From Streptosporangiaceae bacterium (lineage in GTDB: Bacteria > Actinomycetota > Actinomycetes > Streptosporangiales > Streptosporangiaceae): a stretch of DNA of 64,000 nt. Every line of letters starts with the position of its first letter. Position 1 is the stretch's first letter. The notes under the pieces were generated by a model. It was not told where the DNA came from. It ran no database searches and saw only the letters and a program-made list of their open reading frames with translations. A program made the position numbers and the translations under genes. Of this stretch, positions 8,123-17,147 are shown piece after piece. The stretch covers positions 26,313 through 90,312 of the forward strand of contig JAOPYK010000072.1 of assembly GCA_025964695.1 (NCBI GenBank), written 5' to 3'.

Positions 8123-9349
8123 ATGGAGCGCAAGCGGGGGACTGTCCGGGACCTGCGCCGGGACAACCGGTCCGTGCTGCTGTGGTCGCTCTATTTCGAT
8201 CAGCCGCGCAGCCGCCAGGATCTGAGCCAGGCCACCGGGTTGAGCCCCGCGTCGGTCAGCAACGTGATCCGTGAGCTGATCGACGAGGGCATCGTCATCG
8301 AGGCCGGTTCGGTGGACTCCGACGGCGGGCGGCCGCGGGTCCTGCTACAGATGAACTCCGACTACGGGTACGTCGTCGGGGTCGACGTCGGTGAGACGCG
8401 CGTACGCGTCGAGTTGTTCGACCTGACGATGACCGAGCTGGCCAAGGCCGACTACCCGCTGGATCCCCGGGAGCACGGCGTCGAGGTGGTCGTCGACCGG
8501 ATTCTGGCCGGGCTCGCCGCGGTGCTGGCCGGTGGCGGCGTTGACCCTTCGGCCATCCTCGGAGTCGGCATCGGCGTTCCCGGAGTCGTCGAGCAGGGGC
8601 CGGAGGTGCTGGTCCACGGGCAGACGTACGGCTGGGACGCGGTCCCGCTGGAGCGGCTGTTGCGGGCCGGCACCGACCTGCCGCTGCACATCGACAACGG
8701 CGCCAAGACGATGGGCCAGGCGGAGCTGTGGTTCGGTGCGGGCCGGGGGGCCCAGCACGCGGTGGTCGGCCTGATCGGCTCTGGAGTCGGCGCGAGCATC
8801 ATCAGCCACGGCTCCACGCACCGGGGTTCCACGTCCAGTGCGGGCGAGTGGGGACACACCACGCTCATGGTCGGCGGACGTCCCTGCCGGTGCGGCTCGT
8901 CCGGATGCCTCGAGGCGTACATCGGCGCCGAGGCGATCCTGGAGCGCTACGGCCGGGAGTTGCCGGGCAACGACCAGGAGTCCGCGCTCGCCGCCCTGAT
9001 CCACGAGGCCACCACCTCCGCGGTGGCCGCCGAGGTCCTGGACCAGACCGTCCTCTACCTCGGCGCCGGCATCGCCGACCTGATCAACCTGTTCAACCCG
9101 GAACGGATCATCCTGGGCGGATGGGCGGGACTGCTGCTCGGTGAGGGGAGGCTCCCGGAGATCCGGGAGGCCGCCCGCCGGCAGTCGCTGCGGCACCCCT
9201 TCGCCGAGACCTCGATCGAGCTGTGCCGCCTGGGTCCCGACGCCGTCGCCCTCGGCGCCGCCACCCTGCCGGTCGAACACTTCCTCAACGGCACCACGGC
9301 ACCCTCCGCCGAACGGAGCCGCGCCACCCGGAGCCGTCCGGAGCGCTGA
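8123..9349 (+). CDS. ROK-family transcriptional regulator
   Basis: A sugar-responsive regulator of the ROK (repressor, ORF, kinase) type, about 408 residues. The N-terminal winged helix-turn-helix reads LSQATGLSPASVSNVIRELI. The sugar-kinase-like domain carries VGVDVGETRVRVELFD, IGVGIGVPGVV, the GEWGH segment, and the ROK zinc motif CRCGSSGCLE. In-frame GTG codons lie just upstream, but GAAGGG is spaced about 8 bases from the ATG at 8123. It precedes a sugar ABC importer and beta-glucosidase, so it most likely senses their sugar and represses them. Intact kinase motifs make bifunctionality possible, but the HTH argues for regulation. Confidence 0.9.
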   Translation: MERKRGTVRDLRRDNRSVLLWSLYFDQPRSRQDLSQATGLSPASVSNVIRELIDEGIVIEAGSVDSDGGRPRVLLQMNSDYGYVVGVDVGETRVRVELFDLTMTELAKADYPLDPREHGVEVVVDRILAGLAAVLAGGGVDPSAILGVGIGVPGVVEQGPEVLVHGQTYGWDAVPLERLLRAGTDLPLHIDNGAKTMGQAELWFGAGRGAQHAVVGLIGSGVGASIISHGSTHRGSTSSAGEWGHTTLMVGGRPCRCGSSGCLEAYIGAEAILERYGRELPGNDQESALAALIHEATTSAVAAEVLDQTVLYLGAGIADLINLFNPERIILGGWAGLLLGEGRLPEIREAARRQSLRHPFAETSIELCRLGPDAVALGAATLPVEHFLNGTTAPSAERSRATRSRPER

Positions 9350-9731
9350 TCGCGGCGAGCGCGTACGCCAGGACGTGTGGGTGCACGCCGGGCGCGCCGA
9401 CTCGGCTGGCCGCCGGGCGAACCCGTCGGCCCGCCGCGCTACGGCCGTCACTCCAGAGCACCCGCCAGACCGTCCCGCCCGGACCGTCCGTCACGCCCAG
9501 GCCGTCACCTTCCGGCCGTCACCCTAGGCCGTCCCGCCCGTCTGTCACCCCGTCTGTCACCCGTCTGCCACCGCGTTCAGGAGGTGGCCGGCGAGGTCGT
9601 GCCCGCGGTCCGCCGACGGGGCATCATCGGAGGGCCGGTCCGCCGCAGGTCACGCCTGGTCCGCTTCCCCGCAGGCCCCCGTCTCCCTCCGCTCACCGCG
9701 TGATTCACCCCTCAGAAGCCTTGACGGCCGC
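9350..9731. other. Gene-free stretch, GC-rich with degenerate CCGTCAC-type repeats
   Basis: No supported gene. Bases ~9460-9575 hold loosely repeated CCGTCACC and GTCTGTCACCC units. Proline/arginine-rich open frames here are composition artefacts. Confidence 0.4.
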
Positions 9732-9761
9732 TTGACTCATAGCTTAAACCATAACTTAAAT
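9732..9761 (+). promoter_or_regulatory. Candidate promoter and operator of the sugar ABC operon
   Basis: TTGACT (9732-9737) and TTAAAT (9756-9761) are separated by 18 bp, 47 bp before the binding-protein ATG. CTTAAA is repeated at 9743-9748 and 9755-9760, one helical turn apart and overlapping the -10, which could be the ROK operator. This is the most AT-rich spot in the cluster. Confidence 0.5.
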
Positions 9762-9808
9762 TTAGTCGGGGGCCATGCTGTTCCACCCCCAGAGAGAGGC
9801 CACCGATC

Positions 9809-11125
9809 ATGTTTTCGACCCGTACCACGGCCACTGCGGCCGTCGCCGCCACAGTCCTCGCCGTCCTCGCGGGCTGCGGTGGGGGCACCTCGACGGGCGG
9901 GGGAGGCGGCAAGGGCCACCCCAAGACGCTCACGTACTGGGCGAGCAACCAGGGCACGAGCCTGGAGGACGACAAGACCAAGCTCACTCCGGAGCTGCAG
10001 AAGTTCGAGCAGCAGACCGGCATCAAGGTGAACCTGGAAGTCGTCCCCTGGACCGATCTGCTCACCCGTATCCTTGCCGCCACTTCTTCCGGGCAGGGCC
10101 CGGACGTCCTCAACATCGGCAACACCTGGTCGGCGTCGCTGCAGGCCACGGGGGCTCTGCTGCCCTTTGACGACAAGAATTTCACGCAGATCGGCGGCAA
10201 GGACCGTTTCGTGGAGTCCACGCTCGGCTCGACGGGCGCGCCGGGCAAGACACCGGCCGCCGTCCCGCTCTACTCGCTGGCGTACGGCCTTTACTACAAC
10301 AAGAAGTTGTTCAAGGACGCCGGCATCACGAAGCCTCCGGCCACCTGGGACGAGCTGGTCCAGGACGGCAAGAAGCTTACCGGCGGCGGCAAGTACGGCC
10401 TGGCCATCGAGGGCGCCAACAACTCCGAGAACGCCCACCACGCGTTCGTCTTCGCCAAGCAGCACGGCGCCGACTTCTTCGACGCCAGTGGCAAGCCGAC
10501 CTTCGACTCGCCGCAGGTCGTCCAGGCCATCAAGCAGTACATCGATTTCATGGCCAGCGACAAGATCGCCGCTCCCGGCAATGCGGAGTACGTGCAGAAC
10601 GAGTCGGTCAGCGACCTGGCAAAGGGCAAGGCGGCCATGCTGCTCTGGCAGGCGGCCGGAGTCCAGCTCAAGGCACGCGGTATGAAGCCCGGTGACTACG
10701 GCGTCGCCCCGGTGCCTGTGCAGTCCGGCACGCCCGGCTCCGGACAGAACGTCAACTCGATGGTCGCCGGGATCAACATGGCGGTCTTCAAGAACTCCGG
10801 CAACCTCGACGGTGCCCTGAAGTTCGTGAAGTTCATGACCAGCGACGCGGAGCAGAAGACGCTCAACACCGAGTACGGCTCGATCCCGCCGATCAAGTCG
10901 GCGCTGCAGGACCCGGCGTTCGCCACCCCCGAGCTCACCGTCCTGCGTGACGCCCTCGCCAAGAGCGCGGCCCCGCTCCCGCAGGTGGCCAAGGAGTCGC
11001 AGTTCGAGGAGCTGGTCGGCACGGCCATGAAGGACCTGTTCGCCGACGCGGCCGCCGGCCGGCCGGTGACCACCGATTCCGTCCAGAAGCGCCTCGCCAA
11101 GGCCCAGCAGCAGATGCAGGGCTGA
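9809..11125 (+). CDS. Sugar ABC transporter substrate-binding lipoprotein (CUT1)
   Basis: Extracellular solute-binding protein family 1, 438 residues, anchored by a lipobox LAGC with Cys23 as the lipid-modified residue, followed by a Gly-rich linker. Typical segments include LTYWASNQ, FEQQTGIKVNLEVVPWTDL and the closing region GRPVTTDSVQKRLAKAQQQM. It captures an oligosaccharide and delivers it to the two permeases encoded next. The family and the GH1 gene at the operon end suggest a beta-glucoside such as cellobiose, but specificity is inferred. Gap to the first permease is 10 bp. Confidence 0.92.
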   Translation: MFSTRTTATAAVAATVLAVLAGCGGGTSTGGGGGKGHPKTLTYWASNQGTSLEDDKTKLTPELQKFEQQTGIKVNLEVVPWTDLLTRILAATSSGQGPDVLNIGNTWSASLQATGALLPFDDKNFTQIGGKDRFVESTLGSTGAPGKTPAAVPLYSLAYGLYYNKKLFKDAGITKPPATWDELVQDGKKLTGGGKYGLAIEGANNSENAHHAFVFAKQHGADFFDASGKPTFDSPQVVQAIKQYIDFMASDKIAAPGNAEYVQNESVSDLAKGKAAMLLWQAAGVQLKARGMKPGDYGVAPVPVQSGTPGSGQNVNSMVAGINMAVFKNSGNLDGALKFVKFMTSDAEQKTLNTEYGSIPPIKSALQDPAFATPELTVLRDALAKSAAPLPQVAKESQFEELVGTAMKDLFADAAAGRPVTTDSVQKRLAKAQQQMQG

Positions 11126-11135
11126 GGCGGCCCGT

Positions 11136-12131
11136 ATGACAGCCACTCTCCGCCGTCACAAGCCCCGGGTCGACAACGTGTCCGGCCCGGGGCGCGCCCC
11201 CAAACGGCGGATACGCGTTCCCGACCGCGTCCGCCGGGGCGGCCTGCCCTACCTGTTCCTGCTGCCCGCGCTGCTGCTGGAGCTGCTCATCCATCTGGTG
11301 CCGATGGTCGTCGGCGTCGTGATGAGCTTCAAGGAGCTGACGCAGTTCTACATTCGCGACTGGGGTCAGGCGCCCTGGGTGGGTCTGCACAACTACCGGG
11401 TCGCCGTCGATGTGAACACGCCGATCGGCGCGGCGCTGCTGCATTCGTTTCTGATCACGTGTGCCTTCACGGTGCTGGCCGTCGGCCTGTCGTGGCTGCT
11501 GGGCACCGCGGCGGCGATCCTCATGCAGGACACCTTCCGTGGCCGTGCCCTGCTGCGCGGGATCTTCCTGACGCCGTACGCGCTGCCGGTCTATGCCTCG
11601 GTGATCGTCTGGTCCTTCATGTTCCAGCACGACAACGGGCTCGTGAACCACATCCTGCACGACCAGCTGGGCGTGACCGGCAAGCCGTCCTTCTGGCTCA
11701 TCGGGGACAACAGCTTCATCACCCTCGTCGTGGTGTCGGTCTGGCGCACCTGGCCGTTCGCGTTCCTGTGCGTCATGGCCGGGCTGCAGAACATCCCGCG
11801 GGAGATGTACGAGGCGTCGGCGATCGATGGGGCAGGCATCTGGCAGCAGATCCGCCGTATCACCATGCCGTCGTTGCGCTCGATCAACCAGGTGCTGGTC
11901 CTGGTGCTGTTCCTGTGGACCTTCAACGACTTCAGCGTGCCCTACGTGCTGTTCGGCCGCTCCGCGCCGGACGCCGCGGACCTCATCTCCATCCACATCT
12001 ACCAGTCGTCGTTCGTCACCTGGAACTTCGGCTCCGGCTCGGCCATGTCGGTGCTGCTCTTGCTCTTCCTGCTTCTGGTGACGGCCGTCTATTTGCTGGT
12101 GACCTCTCGCCGGAGGAGCAGCGATGTCTAG
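11136..12131 (+). CDS. Sugar ABC transporter permease (MalF-like)
   Basis: Integral membrane subunit of a CUT1 importer, 331 residues, with a basic N-terminal tail and about six hydrophobic segments beginning at LPYLFLLPALLLELLIHLVP. The EAA loop that contacts the ATPase is YEASAIDGAGIWQQIRRITM. It overlaps the second permease by eight bases. No ATPase gene is present, as in actinomycete systems that share the general ATPase MsiK. Confidence 0.92.
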   Translation: MTATLRRHKPRVDNVSGPGRAPKRRIRVPDRVRRGGLPYLFLLPALLLELLIHLVPMVVGVVMSFKELTQFYIRDWGQAPWVGLHNYRVAVDVNTPIGAALLHSFLITCAFTVLAVGLSWLLGTAAAILMQDTFRGRALLRGIFLTPYALPVYASVIVWSFMFQHDNGLVNHILHDQLGVTGKPSFWLIGDNSFITLVVVSVWRTWPFAFLCVMAGLQNIPREMYEASAIDGAGIWQQIRRITMPSLRSINQVLVLVLFLWTFNDFSVPYVLFGRSAPDAADLISIHIYQSSFVTWNFGSGSAMSVLLLLFLLLVTAVYLLVTSRRRSSDV

Positions 12132-12987
12132 TGCCCGCCGGTCGCCGAACGCCCCGCCTGCGTCCTTCATCTGGACCCGGCGGATCGTGCTGACCCTTCT
12201 GACCGCCTTCGCGCTGCTGCCCGTCTACGTGATGGCCAGCAGCTCGCTCAAGCCGCTCCAGGACATCTCGGACAGTTTCCGCTGGATCCCCGACCGGCTC
12301 ACCGTCAGCCCGTACGTCGACATGTGGCGTACCGTCCCGCTCGGCCGCTATTTCGTCAACTCGCTGATCGTCTCGGGAGCGGCGACGGGGCTGTCGGTGC
12401 TCGTCGCCATCTTCGCGGCGTACGCGGTGAGCCGCTTCCGGTTCCGGGGCAGGCGGCTGTTCACCTTCACCGTGCTGTCGACCCAGATGTTCCCGGGGAT
12501 CCTCTTCCTGCTGCCGCTGTTCCTGATCTTCGTCAACATCGGGAACGCGACCGGGATCGCCCTATACGGGTCGCGTGGTGGCCTGATCCTCACTTACCTC
12601 ACCTTCTCGCTGCCGTTCTCGATCTGGATGCTGGTGGGCTACTTCGACTCCATCCCCCGGGGGCTCGACGAGGCGGCGCTGGTGGACGGGTGCGGCCCGG
12701 TCGGCGCGCTGTTCCGCATCGTCGTCCCCGCGTCGCTGCCCGGCATCGTCGCGGTCGCCATTTACGCCTTCATGACCGCGTGGAGCGAGGTGCTGTTCGC
12801 CTCGGTCATGACCAACGACGGCACTCGCACGCTCGCCGTGGGGCTGCGGGGCTACGCCACCCAGAACGACATCTATTGGAACCAGGTCATGGCCGCCTCG
12901 CTGGTCGTCAGCGTGCCGGTGGTCGCCGGTTTCCTGCTCCTCCAGCGCTATCTCGTCGCCGGTCTCGTCGCCGGGGCCGTCAAATGA
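12124..12987 (+). CDS. Sugar ABC transporter permease (MalG-like)
   Basis: Second membrane subunit of the CUT1 importer, 287 residues, with six predicted membrane segments. The EAA loop reads [20 protein letters not shown] and LPGI follows, as in MalG. The ATG lies inside the end of the upstream permease gene, so the pair is probably translationally coupled. Its TGA overlaps an in-frame ATG (12984) of the next gene. Confidence 0.92.
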   Translation: MSSARRSPNAPPASFIWTRRIVLTLLTAFALLPVYVMASSSLKPLQDISDSFRWIPDRLTVSPYVDMWRTVPLGRYFVNSLIVSGAATGLSVLVAIFAAYAVSRFRFRGRRLFTFTVLSTQMFPGILFLLPLFLIFVNIGNATGIALYGSRGGLILTYLTFSLPFSIWMLVGYFDSIPRGLDEAALVDGCGPVGALFRIVVPASLPGIVAVAIYAFMTAWSEVLFASVMTNDGTRTLAVGLRGYATQNDIYWNQVMAASLVVSVPVVAGFLLLQRYLVAGLVAGAVK

Positions 12988-13019
12988 GCGGCCGGATCCC
13001 CTCACCAGAAAGGCAGTCC

Positions 13020-14375
13020 GTGAACAACCCCAGCCTCCTCCCCGACCATTTCGTATGGGGCGCGGCCACGTCCGCGTACCAGATCGAAGGCGCGGTCGCC
13101 GAAGACGGCCGGTCGCCGTCCATCTGGGACACCTTCTCGCACACCCCGGGAAAGATCGACGGGGGCGACCACGGCGACATCGCCTGCGACCACTACCACC
13201 GCTGGCCCGAGGACCTCGAGCTCCTGAAGCGGCTGGGAGTGGACGCCTACCGCTTCTCCATCGCCTGGCCCCGCGTCGTTCCCGGCGGCGACGGACCGGT
13301 CAACCCGCCCGGCCTGGCCTTCTACGACAGGCTCGTCGACGCGCTTCTCGAAGCCGGGATCACCCCGTACCCGACCCTCTACCACTGGGACCTGCCGCAG
13401 GTGCTGCAGGACCGCGGCGGCTGGGCCGTCCGGGACACCGCCGAGCACTTCGCCGCGTACGCCTCGCATGTGGCGCAGGCTCTCGGCGACCGGGTCACCC
13501 GCTGGTCCACCCTCAACGAGCCGCTGTGCGCCGCCTGGATCGGCCATCTGGAGGGCCGTCACGCGCCGGGCCTCAGCGACATCACGGCGGCCGTGCCCGC
13601 CAGCTACCACCTCCTGCTCGGGCACGGGCTGGCGACGCAAGCCCTGCGGGCCGCCGTCTCCGGTGCCTCGATCGGCATCGTCAACAACCTCAGCGCGTGC
13701 GAGCCGGCCAGCGACAGTGCGGCCGACGTCGCCGCGGCCCGCCGCATGGACGGTCACAACAATCGCTGGTGGCTCGACCCGATCCACGGCCGCGGCTTCC
13801 CGCAGGACATGATCGAGGTCTACGGGGTGGACCTGCCGGAGCGCCCCGGCGACCTGGCCGTGATGGCCGCCCCGCTGGACTGGCAGGGTCTCAACTACTA
13901 CTTCCCGAGCGTGGTCGCCGACGACCCCGCCGCTCCGCCGCCCTTCGTGCGCGGCATCGAGGTGCCGGGAGTACGGCGTACGGCCCTGGACTGGGAGGTC
14001 CGGCCGGAAGGCCTGGAACGGCTGCTCATGCGGCTGACCGAGGACTACGGCGCGCGGGAGATCTACGTCACCGAGAACGGCTCGGCCTGGCATGACGTCG
14101 TCGGGCCCGACGGCCAGATCGACGACCCGGACCGGACACGCTACCTGGAAGAGCACCTGGCGGCCTGCGGCCGGGCGATCCGCCGGGGTGCCCCGGTGAC
14201 CGGCTACTTCGCCTGGTCGCTGCTCGACAACTTCGAGTGGGCCAACGGTTTCGACAAGCGGTTCGGACTCGTCTACGTCGACTACGCCACGCAGACCCGG
14301 ACCATCAAGGGCAGCGGTCACTACTTCGCCGACACGATCCACTCCCACCGGCGCCGCAGCCGCGGAGCGGCATAG
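13020..14375 (+). CDS. GH1 beta-glucosidase
   Basis: Glycoside hydrolase family 1, retaining mechanism, 451 residues, probably cytoplasmic because no signal peptide is seen. The N-terminal signature [15 protein letters not shown] is present. The acid/base Glu167 lies in STLNEPLC and the nucleophile Glu352 in YVTENGSAW; the C-terminal [15 protein letters not shown] aglycone and sugar-binding motif is intact. I chose GTG 13020 with AGAAAGG upstream; an in-frame ATG at 12984 would add 12 residues and overlap the permease stop. It should hydrolyse the beta-glucoside imported by the preceding ABC proteins. Confidence 0.94.
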   Translation: MNNPSLLPDHFVWGAATSAYQIEGAVAEDGRSPSIWDTFSHTPGKIDGGDHGDIACDHYHRWPEDLELLKRLGVDAYRFSIAWPRVVPGGDGPVNPPGLAFYDRLVDALLEAGITPYPTLYHWDLPQVLQDRGGWAVRDTAEHFAAYASHVAQALGDRVTRWSTLNEPLCAAWIGHLEGRHAPGLSDITAAVPASYHLLLGHGLATQALRAAVSGASIGIVNNLSACEPASDSAADVAAARRMDGHNNRWWLDPIHGRGFPQDMIEVYGVDLPERPGDLAVMAAPLDWQGLNYYFPSVVADDPAAPPPFVRGIEVPGVRRTALDWEVRPEGLERLLMRLTEDYGAREIYVTENGSAWHDVVGPDGQIDDPDRTRYLEEHLAACGRAIRRGAPVTGYFAWSLLDNFEWANGFDKRFGLVYVDYATQTRTIKGSGHYFADTIHSHRRRSRGAA

Positions 14376-14436
14376 GCCGGCACCCGGGAACACCTCGCGC
14401 GTGGCGGCGGAGCGTGGAACGTCCCGGGGCGAAGTG

Positions 14437-14472
14437 TTCCCAACCGCTTTCCCAACCGCTTTCCCAACCGCG
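14437..14472. repeat. 12-bp tandem repeat TTCCCAACCGCT, three copies
   Basis: Copies start at 14437, 14449 and 14461, the last ending CG. Related TTCCC-rich pieces continue to about 14560. It lies 60 bp after the GH1 stop at the right edge of the accessory block. Confidence 0.85.
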
Positions 14473-14611
14473 TTTCCCCGGGCACGTCCTCAGGGGGCGT
14501 TCCCAACCCGTTCCCCGGGCGCATCCTCAAACTGCGCGCCCAGGGCGCGTTCCCCGGGGTGCGGCAGGATAGTCCGCAGAAGGCGGGCACCACAGGTCTC
14601 CGCGCAGGCCT

Positions 14612-14636
14612 CCCCGCAGGCCTCCGGCCTGCGGGG
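14612..14636 (-). terminator. Hairpin immediately after the DUF3515 gene
   Basis: Perfect 11-bp arms, CCCCGCAGGCC and its complement, around a 3-base loop, directly abutting the stop of the minus-strand lipoprotein gene. There is no T-run. It could also stop transcripts coming from the GH1 operon. Confidence 0.7.
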
Positions 14637-15098
14637 TCACAGCTCGCCGTCGGCCTTCTCGGGGAGCGCGGCCTTGATCGCATCGGTCAGCTCGAGGAGG
14701 ACGTCACCCGGCGGGCTGTGCTCGGTGTACGTCGCAGGAACCGTCACCTCGACGTAGGCCTGCCTGCCGACGGCGGTGAAGGTTACGGGCCGGTCCGTGG
14801 GCTCCGCGAACCAGGCGATCCCGCTCACCGTGACCAGCTGGGACGTGGGCAGGAGTGCGGCGGGACGGCCCACCCCGCAGCGCAGGGCGATGGCGGGCGA
14901 TCCCCAGGCCGTCACCAGGGGTGAGTCCGGCCGGGTGGCCCGACGAGCCTGTCCATGCAGCTTCTGCGGCAGCCGCAGTCCCGCGCAGAGCCGCGCGGCA
15001 GCCGGGTCCGGGCCGGGCAGCGGCACCTGGACCGCTCCCGCGCCACATCCCGCGAGCAGGACGAGGTTGGGCAGGAGAATCAGAGTGAGGCGGCGCAA
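14637..15098 (-). CDS. DUF3515 lipoprotein
   Basis: A 153-residue predicted lipoprotein with a signal peptide and lipobox LLAGC (Cys18). The remainder matches the actinobacterial DUF3515 pattern: short segments around ARLCAGLRLP, VTAWGSPAIALRCGVGRP and ISWF-like GIAWFAEPTD. The function of the family is unknown. In many actinomycetes this gene sits between ddl and an Lrp-type gene beside thiL; the latter adjacency is kept here. It lies 7 bp after the RAM-domain gene on the same strand, so the two probably share a transcript. Confidence 0.82.
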   Translation of the reverse strand: MRRLTLILLPNLVLLAGCGAGAVQVPLPGPDPAAARLCAGLRLPQKLHGQARRATRPDSPLVTAWGSPAIALRCGVGRPAALLPTSQLVTVSGIAWFAEPTDRPVTFTAVGRQAYVEVTVPATYTEHSPPGDVLLELTDAIKAALPEKADGEL

Positions 15099-15105
15099 GG
15101 CATCC

Positions 15106-15339
15106 TCAGATGTGCACGATCGGACAGGTCAGCGTGCGAGTGATCCCTTCGACGGCCTGGATCTGCGCGACGACGAGCTTGCCCAGCTCGTCCACGCTGC
15201 GCGCCTGGGCCCGGACGATGACGTCGTAGGGACCGGTGACGTCCTCCGCCTGAGTCACGCCGGAGATGCCGTCGATCTCGCGGGCCACTTCGGCTGCCTT
15301 GCCGACCTCGGTCTGGATGAGGATGTAGGCCTGCACCAT
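15106..15339 (-). CDS. Lrp/AsnC-type ligand-binding (RAM) domain protein
   Basis: A 77-residue protein consisting only of the RAM effector domain of Lrp/AsnC regulators: VQAYILIQTEVGKAAEVARE, then GVTQAEDVTGPYDVIVRAQA and a closing cysteine strand TLTCPIVHI. There is no DNA-binding domain. The start is set by GGAGGACGTG just upstream of the ATG. Such stand-alone RAM proteins bind amino acids or act as partners of full-length Lrp proteins; the ligand here is unknown. It is divergent from thiL with a 129-bp gap. Confidence 0.88.
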   Translation of the reverse strand: MVQAYILIQTEVGKAAEVAREIDGISGVTQAEDVTGPYDVIVRAQARSVDELGKLVVAQIQAVEGITRTLTCPIVHI

Positions 15340-15457
15340 CACGTCCTCCCCGTGTGCTCTGTCAAGGTGGAGAAAATGCCGTTGGACGGCCACCGTACCC
15401 TCTATCACTGAGTTGGGGGGAGTCAGGGGGCCTCTTTGGATGATCTGTGACATTTTC

Positions 15458-15471
15458 GGAGGTCGGCCATC
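15458..15471 (+). promoter_or_regulatory. Strong ribosome site GGAGGT placed before an ATC codon
   Basis: GGAGGT (15458-15463) is followed after five bases by ATC (15469-15471), where thiL homology begins. No ATG, GTG or TTG exists between the upstream stop (15448-15450) and GTG 15541. The spacing decides that ATC is the probable initiator. Confidence 0.65.
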
Positions 15472-16383
15472 AAAATCGAAGATCTGGGCGAGTTCGGTCT
15501 TATCGCCCGCATAACCCGGCGTCTGACGCAGGGTGCGGGGGTGGAGTTGGGGCCCGGCGATGATGCGGCGGTGGTGCGGGCCCCCGACGGCCGGGTGGTC
15601 GCGACCTCGGATCTTCTCGTGCAGGACCGGCACTTCCGGCTGGACTGGTCCGGCGGGTACGACGTCGGGCGCAAGGCCGCCGCGCAGAACCTGGCGGACG
15701 TGGCCGCGATGGGAGCGCGGCCGACGGGGCTGCTGGTGGGGCTGGGCGCGCCCCCCGAGACCGACGTGGCTTGGGTCGAGGCGCTGTGCGACGGGCTGCG
15801 CGACGAATGTGATCTGGTGGGCGCGTCCGTAGTAGGAGGCGACGTGGTCCGCGCGCCTCTGATCGTCATCGCGATCACCGCGCTGGGTGACCTGGCGGGG
15901 GAGCGGCCGCTGACCCGGTCCGGCGCCCGCTCCGGAGACGTCGTGGCCGTCCGCGGCCGCCTGGGTTTCGCCGCCGCCGGGCTCGCCCTGCTGGAGGCCG
16001 GCGCGGAGGGCCCGGCCGAGTTGATCGCGGCGCATCGCCGTCCGCAGCCGCCGTACGACGCAGGTCCGGAGGCCGTACGGCTCGGCGCCACGGCATTGCT
16101 GGACGTGAGCGACGGCCTGGTGCAGGACCTCGGCCACATCGCCGACGCCAGCGGCGTACGGATCGAGCTGGAGGGGGCTGCCCTTCCCGTGTCGGCGGTG
16201 CTCGGCCCGGAGGGCCGCCACCACGCCCTGACCGGGGGAGATGATCATGCTTTTGCTGGAACGTTCCCCGCGGGCGTGCCGCTGCCCGATCGCTGGAGGG
16301 TGGTCGGACGGGTCACCGAGGGGACCGGTCTAGTAGTTGATGGCGTTTTGTACGATCGTGGTGGCTGGGATCATTTTAGCTAG
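15469..16383 (+). CDS. thiL: Thiamine-monophosphate kinase, probable ATC start
   Basis: Phosphorylates thiamine phosphate to thiamine diphosphate in the last step of the cofactor pathway. From ATC the protein has 304 residues and begins (M)KIEDLGEFGLIARITRRL, the expected ThiL N-terminus. The first conventional codon, GTG 15541, would delete 24 residues including that conserved block. Motifs seen: GPGDDAAVV for Mg-ATP, SDLLVQDRHFRLDW, GRKAAAQNLADVAAMGA, DVSDGLVQDLGHIA and GGDDHAFAG. thiD follows after one intervening gene. An ATG-to-ATC change or sequencing error is the alternative to genuine AUC initiation. Confidence 0.9.
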   Translation: MKIEDLGEFGLIARITRRLTQGAGVELGPGDDAAVVRAPDGRVVATSDLLVQDRHFRLDWSGGYDVGRKAAAQNLADVAAMGARPTGLLVGLGAPPETDVAWVEALCDGLRDECDLVGASVVGGDVVRAPLIVIAITALGDLAGERPLTRSGARSGDVVAVRGRLGFAAAGLALLEAGAEGPAELIAAHRRPQPPYDAGPEAVRLGATALLDVSDGLVQDLGHIADASGVRIELEGAALPVSAVLGPEGRHHALTGGDDHAFAGTFPAGVPLPDRWRVVGRVTEGTGLVVDGVLYDRGGWDHFS

Positions 16384-16476
16384 AAAACCTGGTAGTTCAC
16401 GGTCTTTGTGTTGTCTGTCCGGTAGGCATAGCTGGTGTGGTTTTGGTAGAACTTCCTGGACCGATGAGGAAACGGG

Positions 16477-17070
16477 ATGGGACGACACACCAAGCTGATG
16501 GAAGATCTTATGGGCGCTGACGCCCCTGTCGAGCAGCCCGAAAAGACCCGAGGCGTGCGCTGGATCGGCAGGGTTCCCCTGCTGCCCGCGCTCGCCTTGG
16601 TGGTCGCCATCGCGCTGGTGGGGTACGCCTGGACCACGAAGCAGATCTCGCTGAACTTCGCCGGTGCCGCGCCTCCTCAGGCCAACAAGTGTGACGCCAC
16701 TCCCTGCGACACCTCCGGGGACCAGGGCCGCACGGCCGGTGCACGGGCCGGCCGGGGCAACGGCCGGCAGACGGTGGCCGTCACCGTCCGGGTGACGCGC
16801 CACACGGCCACCGGGTTCACGGGCACCGCCACGCTGGTCAACCGGGGTACCAAGCCGGTCAAGGGCTGGACGCTGGCCCTGCGCTTTCCCAAGGCGAAGG
16901 TGATCGGCGTTTCGGGAGCCGTGCTGCTCAGGGTCGGCTCGGTGACCACGCTCCGCGGTAGCTCGGTGATCGCTCCCGGCCAGGCGGTCCATCTGGTCCT
17001 GACCGCCAGCGGCCGGTTCAGCGCTCCGACCTCCTGCCGGCTGAGCGGAGCGACCTGCCGGGTGGGCTGA
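16477..17070 (+). CDS. Membrane-anchored protein with CBM2-like domain
   Basis: A 197-residue protein of unknown function. A cytoplasmic N-terminus of ~32 residues is followed by one hydrophobic segment ([18 protein letters not shown]), a Cys-containing polar linker (KCDATPCDT), and a beta-rich outer domain. That domain, [20 protein letters not shown] and later [14 protein letters not shown], resembles bacterial type-2 cellulose-binding modules, though the usual surface tryptophans are mostly lacking. It may bind cell-wall or other glycans. It lies between thiL and thiD, with AGGAAACGGG before its ATG. Confidence 0.55.
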   Translation: MGRHTKLMEDLMGADAPVEQPEKTRGVRWIGRVPLLPALALVVAIALVGYAWTTKQISLNFAGAAPPQANKCDATPCDTSGDQGRTAGARAGRGNGRQTVAVTVRVTRHTATGFTGTATLVNRGTKPVKGWTLALRFPKAKVIGVSGAVLLRVGSVTTLRGSSVIAPGQAVHLVLTASGRFSAPTSCRLSGATCRVG

Positions 17071-17147
17071 ACGCGCCCGTCGTCCGGTGTTCGAGCAGGC
17101 CGCCGGGCTTTCGGCACCCGTGACGGCACCGCACTAAGCTGATCCGC

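Noticed and set aside
9732..9808. CebR operator in the sugar operon promoter
   Set aside because: The TGGGAGCGCTCCCA-type palindrome is absent; the regulator here is ROK-type.
15340..15468. TPP riboswitch before thiL
   Set aside because: No match to the conserved thi-box core could be found in the 129-bp gap, and thiL/thiD are often not riboswitch-controlled.
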